The translations under genes and the position numbers were made by a program. Under the pieces are notes generated by a model that did no database searches, was not told the DNA's origin, and saw nothing but the letters and a program-made list of their open reading frames with translations. Source: Tsukamurella spumae (GTDB lineage: Bacteria > Actinomycetota > Actinomycetes > Mycobacteriales > Mycobacteriaceae). Taken from it: a stretch of 64,000 bases of DNA. The stretch covers positions 62,001-126,000 of the forward strand of contig NZ_JAAXOQ010000003.1 in assembly GCF_012396015.1 (NCBI RefSeq), given 5' to 3'. Positions 39,186 to 47,738 of the stretch are shown here, piece after piece; position 1 is the first letter of the stretch, and each line of letters begins with the position of its first letter.

Positions 39186-39989
39186 ATGACCCACGTCTTC
39201 GATGAAGCGACCGCCGTCGAGCCGATCGCCGGCGGCTTCCGCGCCCACACGCACCCGGCCTACAACAACATGGTCGGGCCGTTCGGCGGGATCACCGCCG
39301 GCACCGTCGTGGCGGCGCTGCAGGCGCATCCCGAGGCGCAGGGCCATCCGCTGAGCCTCACACTGAACTTCGCCGCCCCGATCAAGGACGGCGCTTGGGA
39401 CCTCGCGGTCACCGTCCTGCGCACGAACCGCACCAATCAGCACTTCGTCTTCGTCCTGAGCCAGGGCGACGGCCCCGTCGCCTCCGGTACCGCGGTGTTC
39501 GGCACGCGCCGCGACACCTGGGGCGCCACGGAGACGCCGTTCCCGCAGGTCCAGGCACCGGAGGACTACCCGGAGCAGTCGATGCCGGACTTCGTGGAGT
39601 GGGCCAAGAACTACGAGACCCGCTTCGTCGAGGGCAGCCTGGTCATGGACGGCCCGCAGGACGACTCGACCACCACGATGTGGCTGCGCGACAAGCCCGC
39701 TCGCCCGCTGGACTACCCGGCGCTGGCGTCGATCGCGGACTCCTTCTACCCGCGGATCTTCCGCCGTCGCGGCACCTACGCCCCCGCTGGCACCATCTCG
39801 CTCACCACCTACTTCCACGCGAGCCCCGCGGAACTCGAGCAGCAGGGCGCCGAGCACCTCCTCGCGACCGCCCGGGCGGCGCGCTTCGGCCATGGCCATT
39901 TCGACCAGTACGGCCAGGTCTGGGGGCGGAACGGCACCCTGCTGGCGACCACGCACCAGATCGTCTACTACAAGGATCCGCAGGCCTGA
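39186..39989 (+). CDS. Acyl-CoA thioesterase (double hot-dog, TesB-like)
   Basis: A 267-residue double hot-dog protein. First half: HPAYNNMVGPFGGITAGTVVAAL and SLTLNFAAPIKDGAWDLAVTVLRTNRTNQHF; second half: YPALASIADSFYPRIF, ISLTTYFHASPAELE and GHGHFDQYGQVWGRNGTLLATTHQ. Typical of actinobacterial thioesterases that hydrolyse acyl-CoAs. ATG 39186 is six bases after TACGTT, a leaderless layout. Confidence 0.85.
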   Translation: MTHVFDEATAVEPIAGGFRAHTHPAYNNMVGPFGGITAGTVVAALQAHPEAQGHPLSLTLNFAAPIKDGAWDLAVTVLRTNRTNQHFVFVLSQGDGPVASGTAVFGTRRDTWGATETPFPQVQAPEDYPEQSMPDFVEWAKNYETRFVEGSLVMDGPQDDSTTTMWLRDKPARPLDYPALASIADSFYPRIFRRRGTYAPAGTISLTTYFHASPAELEQQGAEHLLATARAARFGHGHFDQYGQVWGRNGTLLATTHQIVYYKDPQA

Positions 39990-40088
39990 TCGGGGCCGTT
40001 CCTCCACAGGAACGGGGTTATCCACAAGGGCGGCTTCCGGGCCCCTTTCCGACGGTCCGCCGTCGGCGCACCGTCGTAGATTCCGGGC

Positions 40089-40742
40089 ATGGAGTCCTTG
40101 CAGCCGACCGGTGTCGAACGGATGCGGGCCGCGCTGCGGCCCGGGTGGGCGCGCACGCTGACGGCTCGGCGGGCGGCGGCCGCGGCGCTGGCGGTGGTGG
40201 CGCTGATCGTCGCGGTCACGAGCCGGCCGAGCGGGCCGCAGGCGCAGGTGCTCGTCGCGGCGCGCGAGCTGGGGCCGGGAGGGAAGCTCGTCGGCGAGGA
40301 TCTCGTGGTGCGCACCGTTCCGGCGGACCTCGCGCCCCAGGACGCGCTGACGCGTCCGGACGAGGCGGTCGGACGGTCGGTGACGGGGCCCGTCGGCGCG
40401 GGCGAGATCCTCACGGGCCGAAGGGTGCTCAGCGACCGCACCGCGGGCTTCATCCGCCCCGGCTCGCGGCTGGTGCCGATCGCGCTGCAGGACGCCGCCA
40501 CGATGGACCTGCTCCGCCCCGGCGACGTGGTGGACGTGGTGGCGCAGCGCAAGCCCCGCGCCGGCGAGCGGGACGACGCTGCGCCCTCCGTCCTGGCCCG
40601 CTCGGCCACGGTCGCCGTCGCCGCAGCGGCGCAGGCCTCACGGCAGCAGGCCCGCACCGTGATGCTCGCGATGTCCGAGACGGAGGCGCACGCCGTCGCC
40701 GCCGCGGCGCTCAGTTCACCACTGTCCGTGGTGTTCCGGTGA
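40089..40742 (+). CDS. SAF-domain protein (CpaB/RcpC-like)
   Basis: A 217-residue protein with one N-terminal helix (ARRAAAAALAVVALIVAVTSR region, residues 25-42) and an extracytoplasmic SAF domain (VLVAARELGPGGKLVGEDLV, GRSVTGPVGAGEILTGRRVL, LVPIALQDAATMDLLRPGDV). SAF proteins of this type assist Flp/Tad pilus assembly, but no tad genes are near, so the role here is open. ATG 40089 follows TAGATT by six bases. Its stop overlaps the possible GTG of the nuclease-like gene. Confidence 0.78.
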   Translation: MESLQPTGVERMRAALRPGWARTLTARRAAAAALAVVALIVAVTSRPSGPQAQVLVAARELGPGGKLVGEDLVVRTVPADLAPQDALTRPDEAVGRSVTGPVGAGEILTGRRVLSDRTAGFIRPGSRLVPIALQDAATMDLLRPGDVVDVVAQRKPRAGERDDAAPSVLARSATVAVAAAAQASRQQARTVMLAMSETEAHAVAAAALSSPLSVVFR

Positions 40743-41356
40743 GGCCGGGCGACGACCGGCGCCGAGGCTCGCCCGGCGGCCCCGACGGCAACGTCCCGAC
40801 AACCGCACCTCCACGACTCGGCGGCCGCGGGTACTCCGACGTCGACCTGGAACGCCGACTCGAATGGCAGATGGACGTCGCTATGCTCCGTCGAATCAAG
40901 GTCCCACAGGTACCTCTTGCCGAGGTCATGTTCCACGTCCACGCACTCCAGGAGCTTCGCCGGCGACTCCTCATCTCCGGCCGAGTGGACGAACGCGTCG
41001 GCAAGCCCTTGGACCGGAGGGAACGCACTGTCGTGGACACGCTGGTCGCCGAGGGCCGGAACGTCACGGTTCTCGCTCGGGCGCGGACCGGCGACTCGAC
41101 GCCCGATATCGCAGTCGATGGCCGGGCCGCGGAGATCAAGTCGTCCACCCGAGGGAATGCTCGAGCGTTCGCATTCCGGGTGGGCGAGGTGTGGGACCGG
41201 CAAGGTACCGGCCTCGTGTTCGTGAACGCGGACGAGTCGGCGATCGATCACGCCGACCTCGTCGGAGCGATGCAGGCGCTGGTCGCGCATGGCGACGCCG
41301 CGTATATTCGGGTCATCGGACGTCGTGCCGACATCGAGCTCGGGAGGTGGCCGTGA
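40739..41356 (+). CDS. CdiA-CT-like tRNase/PD-(D/E)XK nuclease homologue
   Basis: Up to 205 residues. The C-terminal half (about residues 95-205) reads as a restriction-endonuclease fold like the tRNase domain at the end of contact-dependent-inhibition toxins: RRERTVVDTLVAEGRNVTVL, then TPDIAVDGRAAEIKSSTRGN with the D...E-x-K metal site, followed by GTGLVFVNADES and RRADIELGRWP. The N-terminal half (MDVAMLRRIKVPQVPLAEV, HVHALQELRRRLL) is helical and unrecognised. There is no secretion domain. GTG 40739 couples to the SAF gene; ATG 40870 would give a shorter protein. A 117-residue partner follows in a TGATG overlap. Confidence 0.6.
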   Translation: MRPGDDRRRGSPGGPDGNVPTTAPPRLGGRGYSDVDLERRLEWQMDVAMLRRIKVPQVPLAEVMFHVHALQELRRRLLISGRVDERVGKPLDRRERTVVDTLVAEGRNVTVLARARTGDSTPDIAVDGRAAEIKSSTRGNARAFAFRVGEVWDRQGTGLVFVNADESAIDHADLVGAMQALVAHGDAAYIRVIGRRADIELGRWP

Positions 41357-41709
41357 TGCGCAACGATCTCATTCTCACGGCTCAGGTCGACGATCCGACG
41401 GGCCGGTTCTCACAGTTCGTCGCAGACCTCGCCGCGTCGCTCGGAGCGAAGGACAGCGCCGTGCGAACGAGGCCGAACGGCCGTCGGGCCGTCATCCGTA
41501 CCGCTACGGGGGTCGTCACCCCGGGCGTGTCCGAAGGAGGGTTCGGCGTCGGCATCGAGAGCGTCACCGACGACGATCATGCGCACAATTCGTACGCCGA
41601 TCGAGTGCACATCGCCGTGGCGTCCGCGCTCCCCGACGTGCGAGTCGACCTGCTCGACGAGACCGACCAGGTGATCCGGAGCGTCACCCAACACACGCCG
41701 GCGGCCTAG
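41356..41709 (+). CDS. Small protein coupled to the nuclease-like gene, possible immunity partner
   Basis: A 117-residue acidic protein (MRNDLILTAQVDDPTGRFSQ, FGVGIESVTDDDHAHNSYAD, VRVDLLDETDQVIRSV) with no recognised domain, signal peptide or membrane helix. ATG 41356 shares a base with the nuclease stop (TGATG), so the two are translated together. Tight coupling, small size and acidity fit an immunity or antidote protein for a basic nuclease, but this is inference from context. Confidence 0.6.
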   Translation: MRNDLILTAQVDDPTGRFSQFVADLAASLGAKDSAVRTRPNGRRAVIRTATGVVTPGVSEGGFGVGIESVTDDDHAHNSYADRVHIAVASALPDVRVDLLDETDQVIRSVTQHTPAA

Positions 41710-41762
41710 GAATCGCTGAGTCTCTTCGTCGATCCCGGGCAACGGGTTCCGGATGGCGGCGC

Positions 41763-42761
41763 TCAGCCGACCCGGTAGGTGAGCTCGCGGATCAGCCACT
41801 TCTGGCGCTTGCGCGCCACCTCGGCGACGGCGGGGCCGTAATAGAAGCGCAGGTAGTCCTCGCCGTTGCGGCGCAGCGCGCGGGTGGGCAGCGTGGCCAG
41901 TTCGGCGGGCGGCGCGAGCTTCGCGGCCTCCGGCATGCGGATGGCGCGCTGCAGCCACCGGCGCTGCTCGTAGATCATCCAGGTCCACGCGCCGCCGAGG
42001 AGCGAGAGCGTCACCGCGCACTTGAGCACGATGAGCAGAAGCACCACCATGGGGTTCTCGCCGCTCGGCGCGTTCCACCAGAAGTGCATGAAGTAGGCGA
42101 GCACGATCGGGATCGCCGCGAGCGCCGGCCGGATCCGCAGCAACGCCAGGCCGAGCGCGAAGAACCCCGTGTACACCCAGTGCGATTGGAAGCCGAAGAG
42201 CGCGCGCATGAGCGTCACCGTGAGCGCGCCCACGGTGTCGGACTGGGCATCACGGACCGCGAAGGTCACTGCGTACGAGAGGTTCTCGACCACTTGGAAG
42301 CCCAGACCCGCGAACGCGCCGACCGCGAAGATCTGAAGCGGCCTGCGCAGGCGGTCGCGGAACATCACCAGCAGCAGCGCGACGCCGGCGCCCTTGATGG
42401 TCTCCTCGTCCAGCGGTCCGATGAGGGCCGCACCCCAGGTCGTGGAGCCGGGATCGTCGAGCACGTCGTTGACGGCGTCGGAGGCGAACCCGTTGATCTG
42501 CAGGGCGAGCCCGCAGGCGCCGATCGCGCCCCACGCGAAGGCGAGGGCCCACACCGTGCGCAGCTGGGCGTGCGAGCGGTCCAGCGCCCAGATGATCACG
42601 GCGATCAGCGCGGCGGCCAGCAGGATGATCGGCAGCGCGACCGCGACCGCGCCGCCCGCCTCCGCGATGCGGGGCACCATGTCGCGCACGAGCACGAACG
42701 CGCCGAACGCCGAACCCGCCAGGAACACCCAGAAGCTGATGGTCGTGAGCTGCGCGCGCAT
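41763..42761 (-). CDS. PrsW family intramembrane metalloprotease
   Basis: A 332-residue membrane protein with about eight helices. The PrsW active-site motifs are present: GPLDEETIKGAGVALLL (EE..K), AGLGFQVVENLSYAV (F...EN) and YFMHFWWNAPSG (H). PrsW relatives release anti-sigma factors or other membrane substrates. ATG 42761 overlaps the upstream stop (ATGA); the two genes form an operon converging on the nuclease pair. Confidence 0.85.
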   Translation of the reverse strand: MRAQLTTISFWVFLAGSAFGAFVLVRDMVPRIAEAGGAVAVALPIILLAAALIAVIIWALDRSHAQLRTVWALAFAWGAIGACGLALQINGFASDAVNDVLDDPGSTTWGAALIGPLDEETIKGAGVALLLVMFRDRLRRPLQIFAVGAFAGLGFQVVENLSYAVTFAVRDAQSDTVGALTVTLMRALFGFQSHWVYTGFFALGLALLRIRPALAAIPIVLAYFMHFWWNAPSGENPMVVLLLIVLKCAVTLSLLGGAWTWMIYEQRRWLQRAIRMPEAAKLAPPAELATLPTRALRRNGEDYLRFYYGPAVAEVARKRQKWLIRELTYRVG

Positions 42762-43285
42762 CAGTCCTCCCGCAGGGTCTGGACGAGCGCGGTCAGGTCG
42801 GGAGCGGCACCGTCGGGCCCGCGCAGCGTGAGCACCGTGACCAACAGGTCCGAGTGGCCCACGACGGCGCACTCCCCCGACCGGCCGCCACCCGACGCGG
42901 CGCAGCTGCGACCCGCGAACTGCGGGCCGCGGATGTCGCCGGTGAAGTGCGCGTCGACGCCGCCCGCCTCGAACTCGCGCAGGCGGCGCGGTGCGGCAGT
43001 GTCGAAGTCGGTCATGCCGGTCGTGAGGCGCACGGACAGCGAGCTGCCGCTGGGGTGCACGAAACGCATAACATCGGCCCGGCCGGACGGCACCTTGTCC
43101 CAGCCCGACGGTGCGCGGAAGTCCACTCCCGCAGAGGCGTTCCCGACGCGATAGGTGTGGTCGGCGACGGGCGTGCGCGGTGTGGGCACGGCGCGGTCCA
43201 CGCCGTACCACCCGGCGGCGAGCCCGCCGACGACGAGAATCACACCCGCCGAAACGCCCGCGTCGACTGCGCGGATTCGGTTCAT
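42761..43285 (-). CDS. Membrane-anchored exported protein, PrsW operon
   Basis: A 174-residue protein with one N-terminal helix (AGVSAGVILVVGGLAAGWYG) and an extracytoplasmic domain (VDFRAPSGWDKVPSGRADVM, FAGRSCAASGGGRSGECAVV with two cysteines). Not recognised. TATGCT lies six bases before the ATG on the minus strand, so the operon is probably leaderless. Coupling to PrsW makes it a candidate substrate or regulator of that protease. Divergent from mscL. Confidence 0.72.
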   Translation of the reverse strand: MNRIRAVDAGVSAGVILVVGGLAAGWYGVDRAVPTPRTPVADHTYRVGNASAGVDFRAPSGWDKVPSGRADVMRFVHPSGSSLSVRLTTGMTDFDTAAPRRLREFEAGGVDAHFTGDIRGPQFAGRSCAASGGGRSGECAVVGHSDLLVTVLTLRGPDGAAPDLTALVQTLRED

Positions 43286-43353
43286 ACGGTTAGCATAATT
43301 GCGACACTGCACCACGCGTCGCATCCGTAACAACTTTCCGAAGGACGACAAAC

Positions 43354-43797
43354 ATGCTCAAGGGCTTCAAGGATTTCCTCCTCAAGGGCAACGTGCTCGA
43401 CCTCGCGGTCGCCGTGGTCATCGGTGCGGCGTTCACTGCGATCGTCACCGCGTTCACCGATCACGTCGTCAAGCCGCTCATCGCCTCCATCGGCGGCGGC
43501 AAGGACGTGCAGGGGCTGGCGTGGGAGATCAAGACCGGTGTCGCCGCCACCACCGTCGACCTGGGCGCGGTGCTCACGCAGATCATCAACTTCGTGCTGG
43601 TCGCGGCCGTCGTCTACTTCATTCTGATCATGCCGTACGAGAAGATGAAGGCGCGGCTGGCGCCGGAGAAGGCGGCGGAGGACGAGGTGGACGTCCTCGT
43701 CGAGATCCGCGACCTGCTGGCCGCGCAGGCCGCGCCGTCGCAGGGCGGCGCGCACTCGGCCCTGCCGCCCACAGGACAGTTCCCCACCCAGCGCTGA
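43354..43797 (+). CDS. mscL: Large-conductance mechanosensitive channel
   Basis: Pentameric membrane channel that opens under osmotic downshock, 147 residues. The N terminus MLKGFKDFLLKGNVLDLAVA is the family signature, followed by helix 1 (VVIGAAFTAIVTAFTDHVVK) and helix 2 (FVLVAAVVYFILIMPYEKMK) and the cytoplasmic bundle EILVEIRDLL-like segment (VLVEIRDLLAAQAA). GAAGGACGA precedes the ATG. Matches the Rv0985c position. Confidence 0.96.
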   Translation: MLKGFKDFLLKGNVLDLAVAVVIGAAFTAIVTAFTDHVVKPLIASIGGGKDVQGLAWEIKTGVAATTVDLGAVLTQIINFVLVAAVVYFILIMPYEKMKARLAPEKAAEDEVDVLVEIRDLLAAQAAPSQGGAHSALPPTGQFPTQR

Positions 43798-43808
43798 CGC
43801 ACGCACCA

Positions 43809-43846
43809 CGAGAGCCGGCCTCCCCACCCGGGGAGGCCGGCTCTCG
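43809..43846. terminator. mscL terminator, 17-bp perfect hairpin
   Basis: Arms 43809-43825 and 43830-43846 are exact reverse complements around ACCC, followed by TTTC, 12 bases after the mscL stop; it also serves the converging gene at 43870. Confidence 0.8.
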
Positions 43847-43869
43847 TTTCCGGGTTCGACGGTGCGCCG

Positions 43870-44220
43870 CTACCGCACGCCGCGGCGCGAGAGCCCGGTG
43901 TTGTCCATCTCGAGGATCGCGACGAGCTTGTCGCGGGTCGCCGCGGACAAGGGGCGCTCTCCGGGTTCGGTAACCGCGGACGTGGCCGGGATGCGGAGCG
44001 AGGTCTTGGCAGAGGACTTGAGTGCCGGCTTCTTGACGAGCACGTACCGGCCGCCCGGCGACCGCGTAGCGACCACGTCCTTCCCGTTCGACAGATGAAG
44101 CCGATAACGGTGCCCGGCGAGCGGCGTCGACCGGATGACCTTCGCGTTCACCACGCGGTACCGCCCCTTGCCCGCCGGCGCGACGACCCGGATGTCCTTC
44201 TCAGCTCTCGTGTGGTCCAC
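43870..44220 (-). CDS. Hypothetical basic protein, 116 residues
   Basis: Unrecognised soluble protein with many lysines and arginines (GRYRVVNAKVIRSTPLAGHR, HLSNGKDVVATRSPGGRYVL), no cysteine and no membrane helix. GTG 44220 overlaps by 20 bases the end of the IS-broken gene upstream, so it was the second gene of that operon. With the upstream gene now interrupted, expression probably depends on a promoter in or near the IS3 element. Confidence 0.6.
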   Translation of the reverse strand: MDHTRAEKDIRVVAPAGKGRYRVVNAKVIRSTPLAGHRYRLHLSNGKDVVATRSPGGRYVLVKKPALKSSAKTSLRIPATSAVTEPGERPLSAATRDKLVAILEMDNTGLSRRGVR

Positions 44221-44498
44221 GCCTTAGCGCCTCCTCGATCAGTACGTTGATGATAGCGCTCTCATCAGGGCTGGTCGCGGTCCCTTTCAGGAACGCGAGC
44301 CATTCCGCCGCGATCTCAGAATCCGTTCCCTTCTTGTTCACGCGGTTCTTCATCACCCACTCGAAGGTCGCCCACCATCGATCCTTGCTGGCGGACCGCG
44401 CCTGACTCCGCAACGCCCCCATGAATGCCACGAGAGCCGCGATCACGGCGCCGACCGCTCCGAAGGGACTGCTGCACCGAGAGGTGACAGTTACGGTG

Positions 44499-45376
44499 TT
44501 ATGCCGCCGGGGCGGCTGTGTTGATGATGGTCTCGTATTCGATCGGGGTCAATCGGCCGAGGCGGGCTTGCCGACGGCGTCGGTGGTAGGTCCGTTCGAT
44601 CCACGTGACGATCGCGATCCGCAGCTGCTCGCGGGTGGCCCAGAGCGGTGCCGGTCGAGGACGTTGCGCTGGAGCAGCGCGAAGAACGATTCCATCGCGG
44701 CGTTATCGCCGGCAGCGCCCACGCGGCCCATCGACCCGACAAGGCCGTGCTGGTTCAACGCTGCCACGAACTTGCGCGACCGAAACTGAGAACCCCTGTC
44801 CGAGTGAACAATACACCCGGCGACGGGACCAGGTCGACGGGCAACAGCATTGTTCAGAGCGTTCACCGCCAGGCGGGATTGCATGCGTGAATCGATGCTG
44901 TAGCCGACGATCCGCCCCGAGCACACGTCCTTGATCGCGCAGAGGTAAAGCTTGCCCTCATCGGTCCAGTGCTCGGTGATATCAGTGAGCCACAACTCGT
45001 TCGGATTGTCGGCGGTGAAGTCGCGTTCGACCAGGTCGTCGTGCACCGGCGGGCCCGGCTTCGTGCCGCTGCGGCCGCGTTTCTTTCCGAAGGTCGACCA
45101 CCAGCCGTTGGCGCAGCAGATCCGCCACGCCGTCCGGCTGCTCATCGTCTGACCAGCGGCTTCGGCTTCGTCGGCGAGGAACCGGTAGCCGAACTCCGGA
45201 TCCTCGCGATGCGCATCGAACAGCGCGTTCGCCCGCTCCGCCGCGATCCGATCAGCGGTGGTGACCGCCTCCTTCAGCCAACGGTAGTAGGGCGCCCTGG
45301 CGAGCTTGAGAACCCGGCACGTCACCGTGACGGCGATCCCGTCAGCGGCGAGCTCCTTCACGAGCGGGTACATCAT
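44499..45376 (-). pseudogene. IS3 transposase OrfB (rve integrase core), frameshifted near the C terminus
   Basis: DDE transposase half of the IS3 element. Visible parts are MMYPLVKELAADGIAVTVTC, the catalytic aspartates in ELWLTDITEHW and IVHSDRGSQF, and the glutamate in NAAMESFFALLQRNVLDRHR. After RHR the frame changes: the expected WATREQLRIAIVTWIERTY and RLTPIEYETIINTAAPAA lies in another frame and ends at TAA 44499-44501. The shift is near 44641-44646 (two extra bases, or one lost). Translated as is, the protein stops at 44549 with an altered tail. orfA stop and orfB ATG overlap (AAAATGATG). Confidence 0.85.
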
Positions 45377-45666
45377 TTTCCCGGCAGGTTCGCCTGCGAC
45401 AGATACGCGGCAGCGCGACGAAGAACTTCGTTCTCCTGCTCCAACAGGCGATTCCGCTTCCGCAGCTCGCGAAGCTCAGCGGATTCCGAAGCGGTGACAC
45501 CGGGTCGGTTCCCCTCCTCGACATCGGCGGCACGCAGCCAGTTCTGCAGGCATGTCTCGCTGACACCGAAATCGGCGGCAATCTGCTTGATCGTCACACC
45601 GCCTTCGCGGCGACGAGCCGCACCGACGACATCGTCGCGGAACTCGCGGGGATAGGGCTTAGGCAT
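45373..45666 (-). CDS. IS3 transposase OrfA (HTH subunit)
   Basis: A 97-residue DNA-binding half of the IS3 transposase: PKPYPREFRDDVVGAARRRE, HTH IKQIAADFGVSETCLQNWLR, then the leucine zipper SAELRELRKRNRLLEQENEV. ATG 45666 follows GGAAGGA. It ends in GGAAAATGATG where OrfB begins, the usual place for programmed frameshifting that yields OrfAB. Confidence 0.92.
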   Translation of the reverse strand: MPKPYPREFRDDVVGAARRREGGVTIKQIAADFGVSETCLQNWLRAADVEEGNRPGVTASESAELRELRKRNRLLEQENEVLRRAAAYLSQANLPGK

Positions 45667-47738
45667 GTTGACATCCTTCCAGTGGCACCCTGACAGCACC
45701 ACAGATCAGATGTCACCTACTGGTGCAGCAGTCCCGAATCCCGGCGATGTGACCAGGGTCCAGGCACTGTGCAGCACTTCGGAGGTCCCCTGGGGCCAGC
45801 GATCACGACACAGACGCAGTCCTGGACCAGCCGCAGCCGCCACAATCGCCGCAGCGACAACGCTCCACAACAACCGCTGCGCCCGTTTGCGCGAGCGCAC
45901 CTTTCGCGTCGCCGCAGCGAGCTGATCTTGAATCGAGAACGATCGCAGACGGTCACGATGACCTCTCAGAACCCACCACACGAGAGCGAGCAGTCGCGCG
46001 CCTCGCGCCAGCAGCCCGTTCGGCGCCGGGAACCGCAGCACACGCAGTGCGACACCCACCCGAGACCACATCCCAGACGCCTCCTCTCGCCGCGCCCCCA
46101 GCTCGCGGGCACCACGACTGGTGTGTGGTTCTCCGAGAGACTCTCATCAGTTGGACGCACCAGCACGGGGTTCGGTTCCCACCACGCAGGCACCCGACGG
46201 CAGGGCATCGCACACAGCGATTCAGGTGACACGAAGGCGACGCCGATAGCGCCGCTGCACTCTCACGTTACTAGGTTTTTTGTTCGATTATGTCGATATG
46301 ACACGAATATCGGAGTAGACTTGTGGTAGCAGCCCGAGGAGGTGATAGACATGACTACCAGCACAGCAGCGGAGTATCTGGCCGCGCTCGCCTCGTTCGA
46401 AAATGCAGCTGAGCAGCTCGCTGCGGCGAGCCCCGTGATGCTCTCCTCGGAAGAGATCCTGGATGCGCTCCCCCGGCTCGAGAAGGCGGCGCGGAAGGTG
46501 CCGCACGGCCAACATCTCCTCGCGCAGGTGTGCGTCGAGCAGGGCATCCCCGGGCAGTTGGGCTACACGGGGATCAAGGAGATGCTGGTCGATCAGCTGC
46601 GGCTCGCGGGCACGGAGGCACGAGACCGGATGAAGGGCGCCAGGTCTCGCGCGCCGCGTAATACCCGGGGCGAGGCGCCGGGGCCCCGGCTGCCCGAGCT
46701 CTCCGCAGCGCAGCGGGAGGGCCTCGTCTCCGAGCGGCACGCCGCCGCGATCGAGCAGTGGATCGACAAGGTCGCCAAGGCGCCCGAGGCCACTCCGGAG
46801 AAGCTCGATCTCCTCGAGGACGTGCTCGTGACCGCGGCGCTCAGTGTCCGGCCGGAGGAGCTCGCCAAGATCGGGCAGCGCGCCTACGAGCTCATCGATC
46901 CCGACGGTGCCGAGCCCAGCCCAGAGAACATCGCGCGCAAGCGCGAGGTGAACCTGGGCAAGCAGGCTGACGATCTGATGTCCGACCTCGACGGTGCGCT
47001 CTCCCCCGAGTGCCGCGCGCTGATGGACGTGGTCTTCGAGAAGCTCGCCCGGCCGGGCGTGAACAACCCCGCTGATGCGGAGAACCCCGTCGACCCGGCG
47101 GACCAGGACGCGATCGCGGAGGCGGCCCAGCGCGACACCCGCACGCAGGGGCAGCGCAATCACGACGCGCTGCTCGCGGCACTCCGGGGCTTCGTTTCCT
47201 CCGGTGCGCTGGGGCAGCACCGTGGTGTGCCGTGCGTCCCGGTCATCACGCTGGGGATCGATCAGCTCGAGTCCGAGGCCGGGTTCGCCACCACCGCGAC
47301 GGGCGGACGCATGCCCGTCGAGGACGCGCTGCGCATGATGGGCACCAACCCGAAGTACGTGCTGGTGCTGGACCTCGCGAACCGGCCGCTGTTCCTCGGC
47401 CGGGAGAAGCGGCTGGCCACCCCGGATCAGCGGATCGCGCTGTACGGCAGTGAGAAGGGTTGCACCGCACCCGGTTGCGACGCCCCGGCCACGCGGTGCC
47501 AGGTGCACCACATCACGGAGTGGGCCGACGGCGGCGCCACGGACATCACCATGCTGACCCTCGCGTGCGACAAGCACCACGGGAAGGTCACGCCCTGACT
47601 GCGCTCGTTGATTCTCCCCAGTTCTGCTAACTGAATCTCCCCACTTGTGTGCACCCGCCAAGTAATGGGCGGGGCCTCCCCGTGATGCTGGTGGTCTCTG
47701 ACCACGCACCAGCCCTTCGAGGGAGGCCCCGCTCGTTC

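Larger units (their letters stand above)
44465..45735 (-). mobile_element. IS3-family insertion sequence, 1271 bp
   Basis: Terminal inverted repeats begin GGGACTGCTGCACC and, after three differing bases, AGGTGACA on both ends (44465-44489 and 45711-45735, 22 of 25 bases matching). The 3-bp target duplication GAA is at 44462-44464 and 45736-45738. It carries orfA and orfB on the minus strand; length and TSD size are normal for IS3. orfB has a frameshift, so this copy is probably not autonomous. Confidence 0.92.
44201..46071 (-). pseudogene. Membrane-protein gene interrupted by an IS3 element
   Basis: Two fragments on either side of the IS3 element form one reading frame when the element and one GAA copy are removed: 46071-45736 (112 codons, from ATG 46071) joined to 44461-44201 (86 codons, then TGA). 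At the junction ...TLVTSPGF continues directly into GAVGAVIAALVAFMGALRSQ, completing a membrane helix that neither fragment holds whole. The restored protein would have about 198 residues, two helices (LLWSVVAAAIVAAAAG and the junction helix) and a cytosolic tail with DRWWATFEWVMKNR. Function unknown. The N-terminal fragment now reads into the IS end and stops at TGA 45706-45708. Confidence 0.85.

Noticed and set aside
39395-40738. Upstream extension of the nuclease-like gene through the thioesterase and SAF genes
   Set aside because: Same-strand shadow frame over two recognised genes; nuclease homology begins well after 40739.
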